Notes: generated by a model not told the origin, from the letters alone. A stretch of 64,000 nt of DNA from Maniola hyperantus (GCF_902806685.2 NC_048555.1:4402001-4466000), one strand, 5' to 3'; numbered from the stretch's first letter, positions 12,476 through 24,010 are shown. A program made the numbers and translations.

Positions 12476-12855
12476 ATAATCCGCTGAATCAAATCTCTAT
12501 GATGCAACATGCAGCATGCGATATGCACCGCCCGCTCTCCCACGGCTAAACATGCAGGAAAAGGCAGCCACCAAGCAAGCAAAGAGATGTAGACCTTACA
12601 ATCCACAATTGATTGCACACTTTACAATTGTGGATTGTAAGGTCTCATCTCCTAAAGATGCTCTGGTGTCGAGGTGAAACGTGCGTCGAGTGTGTTTTGG
12701 GATTTGTGTGGTGCAGCGTGGTGGTGGTGGTGCGTAACTGCGTAGGTATTGTTTGCTTGGTGGCTGGCTTTTCCAGCATGTTTAGCAGTGGGAGGGCAGG
12801 CGGTACATATCGCATATTGCATGTTGCATCATACAGATTGGATTCAGCGGATTAT
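12476..12855. mobile_element. Foldback element with unequal arms
   Basis: The terminal inverted repeat is ATAATCCGCTGAATC (12476-12490) against GATTCAGCGGATTAT (12841-12855), an exact 15 bp match. The pairing continues inward: TATGATGCAACATGCA with TGCATGTTGCATCATA, CAGCCACCAAGC with GCTTGGTGGCTG, and finally ACCTTACAATCCACAATT with AATTGTGGATTGTAAGGT at the centre. The right arm carries about 90 extra bases (12655-12750) rich in GTGGTG. An 88-codon ORF in the right arm is a by-product. Confidence 0.75.
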
Positions 12856-13156
12856 TTGTTACTCGTATTATCTAATTAGCGTAGCCGTAAATACTATACC
12901 AGCTATAATTAATTATTATTAATTTTATTTAAATCATTAAAAAATTCTTTTGCATGGTATTTGGTCACTGTTTTTTTTTGTTTTTGTTTATTTGAGAGTA
13001 ATCACAAGGTAAATTCATAATTCAATTTCATAATTTTTAATTTAAATTTAAATCTAGGTATAACAGAAGGCCAAAAGAGAGAAAATTATAATTAAAACTA
13101 TTTTAACAGAATAGATTTAGAATAAATGTAGGTATATACAATAATAAAATTACAAC

Positions 13157-13213
13157 AGTGTGTGTATGCCTGTGTGTGTATGTGTGTGTGTGTATGCGTG
13201 TTCGTGAGTGTGC

Positions 13214-13259
<46 letters not shown>

Positions 13260-13275
13260 ATGTGGGAGTGTGGGA
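13157..13275. repeat. (GT)n microsatellite
   Basis: Interrupted GT repeats, with a clean run of about 20 units at 13217-13258. The two His/Thr-rich minus-strand ORFs here are simply the translated repeat. Confidence 0.95.
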
Positions 13276-13332
13276 GTGTGTGATTGCATGCATATTTAGA
13301 ACTTCGATTCGTCACCATTAATTGTCAAGTTA

Positions 13333-13490
13333 TAATAATCATCATCATCCTCTCAACACATCACCGGCACCCGAGTCTTCTTTAAGAACAGAAGGATTGT
13401 CCATCACGCTGGCCAAGTGCGGATTAGCAGACTTCACACATTTTGAAACATTATATAGAGCTTCAAGGCATGCAGCTTCCCTCACGTAGT
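13333..13490 (-). mobile_element. SINE A, 5' truncated
   Basis: On the plus strand it opens with the tail complement ATAATCATCATCATCC and continues through CTGGCCAAGTGCGGATTAGC and AGACTTCACACATTTTGAAA. It ends near AAGGCATGCAGCTTCCCTCA. The tRNA head is missing. Confidence 0.75.
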
Positions 13491-13505
13491 TTTATATACT
13501 AAACA

Positions 13506-13735
13506 TCACTACCCATATTATAAACGCGAAAGTATGTTTGTTTGTTGGTTAATTGATTTATTGGTTTGTCCTTCAATGACGTCGTAACAGAGCCACGGAT
13601 CGACGTGATTTTTGCATGGGTATAATTTAAGACCTGGAGAGTAGCATAGGCTACTTTTTATCCCGGGAAATGAAAGAGTACCCACGGAGTTTAAAAACCT
13701 AAATCCACGCGTACGTAGTCGCGGGCATCAGCTAG
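13506..13735 (+). mobile_element. Helitron type B, complete
   Basis: Lies exactly between A and T, starts TCACTACCCATATTATAAA and ends GCATCAGCTAG. The 3' half (GCTACTTTTTATCCCGGG through CCTAAATCCACGCGTACG) is the same as in Lep1-like copies. The 5' half has a GTTTGTTTGTTGG block and CGACGTGATTTTTGCATGGG in place of (GTCT)n. It has no ORF. Confidence 0.8.
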
Positions 13736-13863
13736 TGAAAGATTGTGCATATCCAAAACAAATCGCCATCACAATTTTCTTTCTTCATCACAAAATGTAT
13801 AACGCCGAAATACAAATAAGGAAAAACAAATAATTTTCCCGATTGTTCTCGGGATGAAATATA

Positions 13864-14223
13864 CAGGATGTAAGCAGAACGCTAGCAAATATTTGGCGCT
13901 GTTATTATATTATACCATCCAATGATAAATTAATGATAATAGTTTTAGTTATTTGGTGATTTTCAAACCCGCAATGTAGAACTTGCAAAACTCAGGTAAA
14001 TGCCCCACCTACGAGACGACATTGACTCCGAATGCCCAGTCAGATGTTTTGTTTGCAATATACCTATTGTGAGCTTTTAAAACAATATAGGATTTTTTGA
14101 TATAATTTTGTTTTCTGGTTTATTCTGTGGTGTCTTATCTGATAGGTAATCATATCAGTATCATATCATCAAATCAGTACTATCGCCTGTTTTCGTTTTT
14201 GCTAGCTTTCTGGTTACATCCTG
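13864..14223. mobile_element. MITE I, CAGGATGTAA ends
   Basis: Inverted ends are CAGGATGTAAGCAGAACGCT (13864 onward) and AGCTTTCTGGTTACATCCTG (ending 14223). Flanks give TA or TATA as a possible target duplication. A shorter relative with the same ends is at 31874-32099. No transposase sequence is seen. Confidence 0.65.
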
Positions 14224-14520
14224 TATATAAATATCACGTAGGACGGATGGGAGATAAAGAAACAATCGACCCTTATTTTCACGTGATGGGCGTAAAGGAG
14301 TCAGTGAACTCCAACCCAGACACCTTATTATATTTTATAAGAATACGATATATTCGAAAGATTTATCAAGTATCTATATTGCCATAAAGAAACCGCGTTT
14401 TTCTATTCAATATCGATAGTGAGATAGGTACGTACGTTACGATTTATTTACTAGCTGACTTGTCCCCGCGTCGCTTGCGGTATTAAGTATGTCAAAGTCA
14501 AATATATATTTTTAATATTA

Positions 14521-14650
14521 CAATAAAGCTTATAGCTAGCCTTATCTAATTACTATACAAATCATGCCCTCGTGGCATAGTGCCAAGAATACTGGCGGCA
14601 TTTCCGCGCTGGCCAGCCAGGCTGATCCGTTGCACAAAAAATGAGCCAGT
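14521..14650 (+). repeat. Family J repeat, copy 1
   Basis: Contains GCCTTATCTAATTACTATAC, CGTGGCATAGTGCCAAGAAT, GCATTTCCGCGCTGG and GCCAGGCTGATCCGTTGC. It is a near duplicate of 14945-15090. Shorter pieces lie at about 16840-16905 and 28203-28246. The class is unknown and it is not tRNA-headed. Confidence 0.65.
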
Positions 14651-14804
14651 CCTTCTATAATATCCTTTTATTTTACCTTTTTTCACTGTAGGCAGCTAGT
14701 TTCAAAGGTGGAATTCTAAAATTGCATACACCCATGTTTTACAAATTAGAACAATGCACAATGTGGCTGATTCTGTCATATGAAAACTCTGCTTGCTATA
14801 TTAA

Positions 14805-14895
14805 ATGTATTGGTATCCCTTTCATAATGATTCCTGCGGAAAAGATAGAACTATATTTTGAACTGACAGTTTAGTTTAAAGATTGTGTACAGTAT
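14805..14895. mobile_element. MITE H fragment
   Basis: Half of the MITE H family: TCCCTTTCATAATGATTCCT, GCGGAAAAGATAGAACTA, GACAGTTTAGTTTAAAGATT then GTGTACA. Only one arm remains. It sits between the two family J copies. Confidence 0.5.
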
Positions 14896-14944
14896 GTACA
14901 AGCGAACAAGCCAAAATTACTTTCATATTATTATTAAAACTTAA

Positions 14945-15090
14945 AGCTAGCCTTATCTAATTACTATATAAATCATGACCGCGTGGAATGGTGCCAAGAA
15001 TACTGGCTGCATTTCCGCGCTGGACAGCCAGGCTGATCCGTTGCGCAAAAAATGAGCCAGCCCTTCTGTCACCAGATGAGGCTATTAATC
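14945..15090 (+). repeat. Family J repeat, copy 2
   Basis: Same landmarks as copy 1 (GCCTTATCTAATTACTATAT, TGGTGCCAAGAATACTGGCT, GCCAGGCTGATCCGTTGC) and extends a little further (CCTTCTGTCACCAGATGAGG). It is offset about 424 bp from copy 1. Confidence 0.65.
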
Positions 15091-15370
15091 GCGGTGAAAT
15101 GTCTCGTAAAAATTTTTTAGCACTTTTATTATATATAATTTATTATTATATAATATATCAAATATCAATGCTGTAGCGTAATCTACAGTAATCCAGTTAA
15201 AACCTTATCCGTATAATCTATTAGCCGGCAAGTGAAACTGTGTAGTCACCAACCGCATTAGCTTAAAGTGACATGAGTTTGCCATTTACTAAGATGATAC
15301 ATTAATTTAAAGATGTGGTAATATGCAAAAAAACCAGACAATAAATAAAAAAAATTACAAAAAAAATAAA

Positions 15371-15942
15371 AACCGACTTCGTTACACAAACACTAAAAAT
15401 TGAAAAATAATTTAATTTATTACCGAATATATTATGTATACAAGAGTTAATATAGTTCCATAATAATACTTTTTGGTGCCGGTGCCAATTAGCTTTAGCT
15501 GCGCGAATCGTCTAGACTTCATATTTTTATGAGACTCCACAATGGCACCTCATTGGCACCTCATTAAATTATTTTTCAATTTTTAGTGTTTGTGTAACGA
15601 AGTCGGTTTTTATTATTTTTGTAAAAAAATTTTATTTCACAATTTTTAGTGGCCCCATGGAATTATGCTATGACTGGTTAAAAATCTACTGTTTACTAAG
15701 CTATTACACTGATCGCGAGCAATTTACTCTTATCCGTTGAGGAGTTCCAGTATCTATCTTCGAAGATGTTCATCAGATCTTCACCAAATTGAAATGGGAC
15801 CAACTTTGAAATATACCCTTTCAAACAAAAAAAGAATTTTCAAAATCGGTCCAGGCGTTTTCGAGTAATCGGGGAACATACATAAAAAAAAAAAAAAAGA
15901 TTCCGACGAATTGAGAACCTCCTCCTTTTTTTGAAGTCGGTT
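15371..15942. mobile_element. Element E, AACCGACTTC ends, internal foldback
   Basis: The outer ends are AACCGACTTC (15371-15380) and GAAGTCGGTT (15933-15942). The first 240 bp form their own foldback: CCGACTTCGTTACACAAACA then CTAAAAATTG pairs with CAATTTTTAGTG then TTTGTGTAACGAAGTCGG at 15577-15606. The rest contains GGCCCCATGGAATTATGC and GGTCCAGGCGTTTTCGAGTA, also found in the second copy at 43076-44600. It has no coding capacity. Confidence 0.65.
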
Positions 15943-17055
15943 AAAAAGGGGTAAAATGCACAGGCAAACGACTCCACGACAATCATGCCTCATATTATAA
16001 AGCGATGACTAGGCCTAGGTTGTAACGCGCTTGCCTTTTCGCTCTTGCCTTGAAATTTACATAATATTAAACTTATATGTTAAGGAATCCAACCCTTACA
16101 TTGCAATAGTAAACCGAGAGAATCTGCCATTGTGAAGTTGTGGTTATCTAATTACTTATATAATTTAAGTATTTAATTTAGTCTATTTATATGACAAGTT
16201 GATTCTAATAACATTATTTATACCTACCGAAAGTTCAAGTAGCGGGTCATACCGAAACTTTTCTGGACTATAACTACTGACATTAGTTACATTTCTGTTG
16301 CACCGTTTTCGTACTTTGGCCATCGTCCTTTGCAAACCATCCTTTTCAAGTAACAAAACTTTATCCTTTCAAGTAGTCTGTTGAACCGTCCGCATCTCAG
16401 TAAAAATGTCTGTGACAAACGACGTGGAAGAAGCCAACTTTAAGTTTTCAGCTCCTAAACTCTGGGAACTCAGTTTACTGAGTTATTTGCCTGTTTCCAT
16501 TTTAAGTTTTTTCAACCGTTATAGCTTACGTAGCTACTACTATAAAATAATCCTACTTAGGTGTTTGTTTCTTGGTTTGTCGATGCAACGATTGAAAATT
16601 TCTGTGATAGTTGAAGACCTGCAGGATATACCTGGATTTTTGTTAACGTACATACATCCGCATGAAGTCACGGACATCATCTAGTATATTATATGTACCT
16701 ATACTTAGTTGTCGCCGTCCAGAATTCAGATTTCGTAATAAATTTAAGATCTAATTCGATACTGCTTAATAGTTGAAAATTGTTTTACTTATTTATTTTA
16801 CATGAAAATGTAACAATTAAACTTGTCAGCTTGATCTACTGTACAAATCATGTCCGCGTGGGATGGTGGCAAGAATTCTGCAAATCAGCCAGGCTGATCT
16901 TCCACGGCAAACAGAACAAATGTAACCGTTGATAAAAAGGCATAATTATGTTACCTACTTGCGCCGCTTATAGTAGATATTAGCCATTTCTGGTGCTGCT
17001 TCCGGTTTCGATGATGTCTCCATGATTATGATTATTGATCATTAAGTAGATAACG
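15943..17055. other. No gene supported
   Basis: A 92-codon plus-strand ORF (16406-16684) lies downstream of no clear promoter and has no recognised domain. A diverged family J piece (TACTGTACAAATCATGTCCG at about 16838) is present. Otherwise unique-looking DNA. Confidence 0.45.
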
Positions 17056-17212
17056 TCCGCAACTCCGTCCGCGTGGATATAGGTTTTTTAAAAATACCGT
17101 GGGAACTCTTCGATTTTCCAAGATAGAAGTAGCCTATAGCCATTTAAGTCAGGGTACATTCAAAATATCAGCTAAATCGGTTCAGTGATTGTGGTGTGAA
17201 AGAGTAACAAAG
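17056..17212 (-). mobile_element. Lep1/B-type Helitron remnant
   Basis: Plus strand shows CGTCCGCGTGGATATAGGTT, ACCGTGGGAACTCTTCGATT, GATAGAAGTAGCCTATAGCC and CGGTTCAGTGATTGTGGTGT. Both termini have decayed. Confidence 0.55.
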
Positions 17213-17649
17213 GATTTCAGTTAACACAAACGTTGAACTTTGAGCTAAAACTTTTAATGTCGGTAGACGGTAGTGATCCCAGCCACGCCTTCAAAAGCCT
17301 GGGAGGTGATTATGTTAAATAGTTGGTCGAAAAAAATGCCCCCGTCTAATATAAGATTTACGAAAAAGTTAATCACATTGCTAATGACCAGTGTCATCAA
17401 GTTGATAAATAACTTGGCTTTAACGCGCCTTGTGTTTAGTTATCATCAGGATATTTTTCCAGGCCATTATTACAAACGTTTAGGTTGAAATAATGGCTGA
17501 AATAAGCTGAAGGCTCGACAGGTGCTACGGTAAAGAATCCGACATGGCTTTGGCTTTTAAAAGTTATACTGAATACAAAGAAATGTATGGTACTGCGAGA
17601 ACAGATGAAGTGGAGTAGAGTGTACTTAGTACTTTTGATAACAACTTAA

Positions 17650-17843
17650 ATTCCATGCAAACATTGTGAAGAAACCTGAATGCCTGAGAGTTTTCCATAA
17701 TGTTCTCAAATGTGTGTGAAGTCTACCAATCCGCACTTGGAATAAGTGCTGGACTGTGGTCAAACCCTTCTCATTTTGAGGACGAGGCCCTTTCTCAGTA
17801 ATGAGCCGGCGATGGGTTGTTGTTGATGATGATGATGACTATT
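17650..17843 (+). mobile_element. SINE A, 5' truncated
   Basis: Body from GAAACCTGAATGCCTGAGAG through GTGTGTGAAGTCTACCAATC and GTAATGAGCCGGCGATGGGT to a GTTGATGATGATGATGA tail. The tRNA head is missing and it is more diverged than the copy at 36145. Confidence 0.8.
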
Positions 17844-17854
17844 ATGAGGCTTGC

Positions 17855-17967
17855 GCTTGACGACAGTCATTTGCTAGGCTACTTTTTATTCCAGAAAATA
17901 AGAGTTTCCCGGGATTTTATAAAACCTAAATCCACTCGAAAGAAGTTGCGGGCATTATATCTAGTAC
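17855..17967 (+). mobile_element. Lep1/B-type Helitron 3' remnant
   Basis: Keeps GCTACTTTTTATTCCAGAAA, AAAACCTAAATCCACTCGAA, AGAAGTTGCGGGCATTATAT and CTAG at the end. The 5' half is lost. Confidence 0.6.
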
Positions 17968-18365
17968 CTACCTAATAGATTAGATGAATTATTCAAAAAT
18001 ACAATATGATGAATGATGAAAATAAAGTGAAATATAAACGTAGATATGAAAAATAATATCTTTTCCATTTTTTTCATCCATTTACATCGAGGTAAGCGAG
18101 ACAATGCGGCGGCGGTACCTAAATAAATATGATAAGGTCGTTTGCTAAGCCATTTTAAAAGGCCTTTCAAAAAGCACCGGCCGCCATTTTTGAATACTAT
18201 AATTGTTCTAAGTACTTTACATACTTTTAGTTTTTTGGTCGTCTTTTAAAAACCCCATTGGTTACGTATTTGTCCACTTTTCTTAAGTAAACTTAAACGC
18301 GGCAGAAGCAGATCAGCTAATAAGTTTTATGACATGAATCAACGTAACTCAACTAACGTTGAAAA

Positions 18366-18580
18366 TGCGTTTCGGGAGGTACGGGGTTCGATCCCAGGCA
18401 CGCACCTCTACCTTTTCGGAGTTATGTGCTTTTAAAGCAATTAAATATCACTAGCTTTAACGGTGAAGAAAATCATCGTAAGGAAACCTGCACGCCAGAG
18501 AGTTTTCCATAATGTTTCCTACGGTGTGTGAAGTCTGCCAGTCAGTAGTGAACCGCCGATAGGTTGCTCGTGATGAGCCA
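18366..18580 (+). mobile_element. SINE A with partial tRNA head
   Basis: Begins inside the head at the B-box-like GGGGTTCGATCCCAGGCACG, then CCTTTTCGGAGTTATGTGC, ACGGTGAAGAAAATCATCGT, AGTCTGCCAGTCAGTAGTGA and a short GTGATGAG tail. There is an internal deletion relative to 36145-36478. Confidence 0.8.
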
Positions 18581-18584
18581 TAGA

Positions 18585-18735
18585 GCCTCAATAGCTCAAC
18601 GGTTCAGGAGCGGACTGAATTCCGAAAGGTCGGCGGTTTAAATCCCACCCGTTGCACTATTGTCGTACCTACTACAAGGGGAAAAGGGGAATAGTCACGA
18701 TTATCATGGCAATATTCTTTAAAAAAAATTGCTAC
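18585..18735 (+). mobile_element. SINE B, tRNA-headed
   Basis: An A-box-like ATAGCTCAACGGTTCAGGAG and a degenerate B box (GGCGGTTTAAATCCC) are followed by CGTTGCACTATTGTCGTACC, AAGGGGAATAGTCACGATTA and a poly-A-rich end. It sits directly after the SINE A copy. Confidence 0.75.
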
Positions 18736-19133
18736 GACTCCACGAAATTAATTAAATTGAATTCAAAGGAAATTGTTGTGTCACAAAGTAATATTAATAT
18801 TCCATTCTAGTTAATATTAGGTAAAATTGTAAAGTAACGATAACACTGACAAAATTAAATCCTTCTCAAAATTTAAGCCAACGTGATCCGCGTGCTAATT
18901 ACTACCCAGAGCCCTGGATATGAAATTTTGAAGAAGCTTTTGGCAAAAACTGTATTAAGTTTATGTCGTGGTTCTTCTGTATCTTGAGTGTGTGGGTCGC
19001 GGTGGGTTTACATTTAAAAAATAAATAATTATGGCATTGCATAAAAAACAATGTGTAAAAACCAAATTCGTTATGAGTAAGTCGAGGCTGTCGATATGGA
19101 TTCGTGCAACAATAAAACTATAACAACGCGGGT

Positions 19134-19194
19134 GTGCCAGGCATCGTCCCTACACGATTTACCGCATACCCCGATTGCCACCTCGAACTGTCAC
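19134..19194. mobile_element. MITE K fragment
   Basis: Contains CATACCCCGATTGCCACCTC then GAACTGTCACG, the right end of the GC-rich MITE K family complete at 38014-38170. Confidence 0.5.
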
Positions 19195-19204
19195 GAACAA
19201 TACA

Positions 19205-19443
19205 TATTATAAAAATACATGTTCCACAATTTTTGAAAAAAAAAACATTTTTTGAAAACTTTCACCCCTGTTCTACCCTAATTTTGATGAAAGTCTATCA
19301 TTTGTCCAATTATATCAATGAAAATTGTTTGAGCTTTCGGTTAAAATTGAAGTAATACCTACGTGTTTCAGGATTTTTGGAAATTCCACCCCTCACCAAT
19401 TTTCAAAAATTCCACTCGAGCAAAGCCGGGGCTGGTTAGCTAG
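19205..19443 (+). mobile_element. Helitron 3' remnant (CGAGCAAAGCCGGGG end)
   Basis: Ends in ACTCGAGCAAAGCCGGGGCT then GGTTAGCTAG followed by T, the same hairpin-plus-CTAG end as Helitron D at 6719. The 5' boundary is a guess because the sequence upstream does not match type D. Confidence 0.45.
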
Positions 19444-19901
19444 TTTTATCTACACATTGGTCCATTTTCTCTACAAAACAAGCAACTGCAGAGTAATTGC
19501 CAACTCGTAGAATCTTTTTTCCGAACCGTTGCAAGGTGGTAGGTCTTGACTTTTCATTAGCAATATAAGTTGACTAACATAAAATATTTTTCATTTTCAT
19601 TTTTTAGGTGGATCTAGCAGCTATTTCGTATCGCTCTTATCATTCATTGACCATTGTATGGACACTTCATTGACAAGGTAAGAAAAAAGTGCAAATAGAA
19701 CTGGCTTATAAACTTTTCAAGCACCTCATCAAAACTTGCTACGAGCTCTCAGACCATTATTTCTTCTGCCTATTTGAGAATTCAAAGCCTCACTTTTGTT
19801 ACATCGATCTTGATGTAACAAACTTGATTATTATCGTGATTGCAGAGACACTGCAGGTGTTCATTGCGCAGTGCTATCGCAATCAAAACCGTTTGCAATT
19901 T

Positions 19902-20346
19902 TGAAGTGCGAGTCAGGCTCGCGCAATGAGGGTTCCGTACTACAGTCGTATTTTATCGTCATTTTGCACGATAATTCAAAAAATATTATGCATAAAAATA
20001 AATAAAAATCTGTTTTAGAATGTACAGGTGAAAGCCCTATCATGATACCCCACTTGGTATAGTTATCTTACTTTATAATTGAAAATACTAATTATTTGTT
20101 CAAAACACTTTTTAATTTTTTTTTGTTATGTGACCACAAATTCACGGTTTTCCCCTAATGTATATAATGTAATAATAATTCCCCTATATAATATCTACCT
20201 AGTACCTACTTGGCAAATTTTATGATTCTAAGTCAACGGTAAATACCCTGTAGGTTTCTTGACATACAGACAGACAGACAAACAGACAACAAAGTGAGTC
20301 CTAAAAGGGTTCCGTTTTTCCTTTTGAAGTACGGAAACCTAAAAAT
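19902..20346 (-). mobile_element. Family C repeat, full-length copy
   Basis: Plus strand begins with the family's 3' end (AAGTGCGAGTCAGGCTCGCG), then ACTACAGTCGTATTTTATCG, a CAGACAGACAGACAAACAGA block at 20266, and ends with TTTTGAAGTACGGAAACCTA. It is collinear in reverse with the copy at 10100. Confidence 0.8.
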
Positions 20347-20659
20347 CAAAAATTTCCCAAAGGATTTTTAAAAATTCACGCGTACGAAATCTAGGGCAAC
20401 ATCCAGGCAGTATCTACGTTATAATTATTTTAATTAGGCACCAATCAATTAATACGGATTTATCTACAAACCGCATATGCATACAAGATGCATAAGATTA
20501 TCTACTCAATTCAATACAGCTAAATCGGCAATTAGACGCATAACTTATTCATGTCGGCACCGCGGCTAAGTTGCTTGAGGCTTCAGGACTCAAGTTACAC
20601 TCGATTTGACCTCTCCAAGCTTACCATCCAATATCATATTCTAGCACAGATTCTATTAT

Positions 20660-20703
20660 AGTTTGATAGAATCTGAACGTCAGTTTGATAGAATCTGAAC
20701 GTC
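20660..20703 (+). repeat. 22-bp unit, two tandem copies
   Basis: AGTTTGATAGAATCTGAACG plus TC occurs twice with no gap (20660-20681 and 20682-20703), identical in both. The preceding GATTCTATTATAGTTTGATAG carries a partial inverted match to it. Confidence 0.9.
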
Positions 20704-20729
20704 GATTAATTAAATGTCTCATACAACCA

Positions 20730-20943
20730 TTAGCTGATGCCCGCAACTTCGTCCACGTGGATTTAGGTTTTTGAAAATCCCGTGGGAACTCTTTGATTTT
20801 CCGGGATAAAAGTAGCCTATGCTACTCTCCAGGTCTTTAACATACCCATGCAAAAATCACGTCGACCCGTTGCTCCGTTGTGACGTGATTTAAGGACAAA
20901 CCAACAAACAAACACACTTTCGCATTTATAATATGGATAGTGA
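20730..20943 (-). mobile_element. Helitron type B, near complete
   Basis: Plus strand shows TTAGCTGATGCCCGCAACTT, CACGTGGATTTAGGTTTTTG, CGGGATAAAAGTAGCCTATG, ATCACGTCGACCCGTTGCTC and the type B 5' end ATAATATGGATAGTGA before T. The terminal CTAG is mutated to TTAG. Confidence 0.75.
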
Positions 20944-22964
20944 TAATATGGGCACTGTAGTGATGGAGAGCAGAGTGGCATGCAGGTCATAGAGGCATTT
21001 AAACACAGCTTGCTTTAGTTGAAAATTGAAAATTTGAAAATGACATCAGTTAATAGTTTGAAACTCTTTGCATGCCAATGATGAAGAGTACGTAGTATAA
21101 ATCTAGAAATTCTATATTTTATATTTACATTCGACAGATTGTTCCTCCTCGCGGTTTAGATGGCTAAAATCACTTCATTAAAAAATACAACAATCATTTA
21201 ACAAATAAAAAACTCTTAAACTGTAACTCTTAAAAAAACTAAAAATGTGGAAGATACATTAAATTTGTAATTTTATAGAACTATTCAACGCCTCCCAGTT
21301 CAGCAATGTTCTGCTAACCAGACCATGGCATTTGAGTAAATGAAACGCGGACGGTTTGCTGAAAGTTTACCGCGCAATTATCATCACTCATCCCTAATAA
21401 CACTGTCAGGCTCGCCCGCGTATTGTGAAACTTGGGAAACCTATCACGGCTTTAGATATAGCAATAATTGCATTCTGTTATGAGAGCTGTGAATCTTCGT
21501 AATGGAACTGTGATAAAATAAGCGCGATAAAAAGCCTTGGTCACTTGGCTGAATAAGTGTTTCAGTTTTATTACGATTTCACAAAAAAAAAAACTTCTTA
21601 ACCTATATTCAAAGATCAAGGCTTGTCTTCCTTTTATTTTTTTATTGTTAATAGGCATGCGCTAGATTACTTTCCACAGATTGTCGTCTAGCCCCCGAGT
21701 CTATTTTGCAATTTCAAAAAAAATCGGTGTACATACATTAAAAAAATTGAGAACCACCTCCTTAAAGTCGGTTAAAAAGAAGATAAGTGCTGTAAAGCGC
21801 ATGTGTAATTTTAACAGCTAGAGGCAATCACATCGATCGCATCGAAAAATTTCTGATGACGAGAGCACAGCACAAATTTTTACAGCGCACCGAATGTTTC
21901 TAATTTTGCATATATTTTCAGCACTACAAAATATGCCTGCACTTCTCGTGATACAGTGATCTTTTCTAAAGCGCATTTAGGTATTACATCACACACTCAT
22001 AAATACCTACTTGATTCACAGTCTCACAACAAAATGCAATTGTTGGCTTCTTCTTTTTGCTGAAATTCATAGTTTTAGCAGTGTAACATAGATTCTGCTA
22101 ATGCATCATTTACAAGTTCCATAATAAATACAGAGCATATTTGCGTTAAAAGTTATCTGTCTGATATAGGTAATTCGAAAGTTTGCAAAATGCAAAAGTT
22201 GATCTACCACTCCTATACCTAGCTGTCTATAATTGATGTCTACTTTTTCACGGCTTAATTAATCGGAGTTGGCACAAAGATAGATTGCCCGGAAATGAAT
22301 AGGACTTTTTATTCAGCAAATAAGTACATAAGGTTTCTACAAAAACCTAAATAACCGGTTGGCGGTTGGCGTCACGAGCAAAAGCTAGTTACAATTTAAT
22401 TACAAGACAGTATGGTAAATTAAATAATCAACCAATAATACAACAGCTATTTTACAAATAAAAATGCAGCAAAATATTGTTAAGTAAAAGTACCTTGGTC
22501 ATAATATTTAGTTTGGCTTACTTTCTCTAAAGTCTAAACATTTACAGCGGGCTAACTTTACTCAAACATTTACCCTTTTCACAGTTTTAAAGAGAAATAT
22601 ATCATCTAATATTAGATAGGGGTATGAGATGAAAACCCGGTGGGCATTGGTAGTGAGCCAAATCCGTACTCGGCGCACCTGGGAACTTGATTGTAATGAA
22701 ACTACTGGACTACCGCAAATAAATAATCGCTAGTTTATTGTTATGTGATGAAAACAAACAATTTATTAATATTACTTTTTCGAATCAGATACATCAATAG
22801 AGAGAGAGCCAGCGCGTGCCAGACTTTCGTTATTTTATAAAAGCTGAAAGTTTCTCTGCGTAGTGTCCCCAACACAGGGAAGAACAATCAGCGACTATGA
22901 AGTTTAGATCATGGTGGCTTTAGGAGATAACAGGTAAGAAAGGTGTAAAAAATCTATGCCTTAA
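20944..22964. other. No gene seen; small element E scrap
   Basis: Unique-looking AT-rich DNA. At 21713-21775 there is a fragment of element E (ATTGAGAACCACCTCC then AAAGTCGGTTAAAAA). The 68-codon minus ORF at 21452-21658 is not supported. Confidence 0.5.
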
Positions 22965-23110
22965 GACTCCATGTTCTCAAAGGTGTGTGAAGTCTGCTAA
23001 TCCGCACTTGGCCAGCGTGGCAAGCTATGGCCAAACCCCTTCTTATTCCGCGAGAAGACCCGAGCTCTGCAGTGAGCCAGCGAAGGTTGATCATGGTGAT
23101 GTTGATGATG
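22965..23110 (+). mobile_element. SINE A, 5' truncated
   Basis: Starts at CTCCATGTTCTCAAAGGTGT and continues with GAAGTCTGCTAATCCGCACT, TGGCCAGCGTGGCAAGCTAT and GCAGTGAGCCAGCGAAGGTT to GATCATGGTGATGTTGATGATG. Both the head and the first half of the body are missing. Confidence 0.8.
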
Positions 23111-23213
23111 CCTTCTTCTGCGGTTAGTCCTTGGACTATAAACAGACCTAAGGACCGAGAATGTCCATTTAAGCGTTAGACATCCAGCGATATGACATCC
23201 CTTCAACTAAAGT

Positions 23214-23370
23214 ATGTATAGCGGTCTGTGTGGGCGGCAGCCCGAACAGCACGCAGTCTCGAACGCGCCGCGTTGGGATTTGAGCTACTGTGAAAAAGTA
23301 CCCCGGATGGGTTCGAAACTAGTCGGGCTTACAACGCGACTACAGCCGGGATCACCTACATATATTTATA
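23214..23370 (+). repeat. Diverged copy of the branched-palindrome module
   Basis: Shares with 52105-52172 the core GAAAAAGTACCCCGGATGGG then TTCGAAACTAGTCGGGCTTA and GACTACAGCCGGGAT. The two inner hairpins (ACCC/GGGT at 23299-23311 and CGA/TCG around AACTAG) are retained, closed by CGCGTTG (23269-23275) and CAACGCG (23332-23338). The long outer stem of the 52 kb copy is not preserved. The function and class are unknown. Confidence 0.5.
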
Positions 23371-24010
23371 AAGTAGGTATAGAGCCTTTAATAAATCTTC
23401 CTCACTGCGAAATTCAATGATATTACGGAATAATTTAGCAGGTAAGTTACTAAATATCTAAAGCTTATTCAGTTTGAAACTACAAAGCTAAGAACCTAAG
23501 AAACGGTTCGGCCACTCAAAGAGAAGTTGACCACAATCCCGTTATTCCCGCTAGACCAACTTAGATGTATTGTTATCCAAGAAACTGTCATAATATATTC
23601 TATACCTAGATACCGGTTCATTCGACAGTATGCGGGAGCCCATTTCATTGGATATCGATAAATGAAAAGATGCCACTATTATCAGCAACATAGAGGTGAA
23701 CTTTAAAATAATATAGCGGCGGTACACAAGTCACAACGCTCTAGATTTCTCAATGGTTTAAAATTGTACAAAGAGCTCTAGCTACTCCCCATAAAAAAGT
23801 GCTCGACATAAATTACAGCTGGATTAACTTCTTTGTAAGTAGTTGGCGAATGTTTTATTTTGGATAAAGACCTCTTCTTAAAAGTTAAAACATACTTAGC
23901 ATTTAGGGTGCTTTTATATCCACACGGGCGCTCTCATTTGGTTTTTCTTAATTTGTTTTTAGTTTTAAAAAGACTTTCAGCGTAGCAATAAATTTCAGAA
24001 AATCCATACT
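23371..24010. other. No gene seen
   Basis: Unique-looking sequence with no ORF, palindrome or repeat recognised. Confidence 0.5.

Noticed and set aside
13098..13318. His/Thr-rich overlapping ORFs
   Set aside because: Direct translation of the (GT)n microsatellite on the minus strand.
16406..16684. 92-codon ORF with hydrophobic patches
   Set aside because: No recognised family and no promoter or splice evidence.
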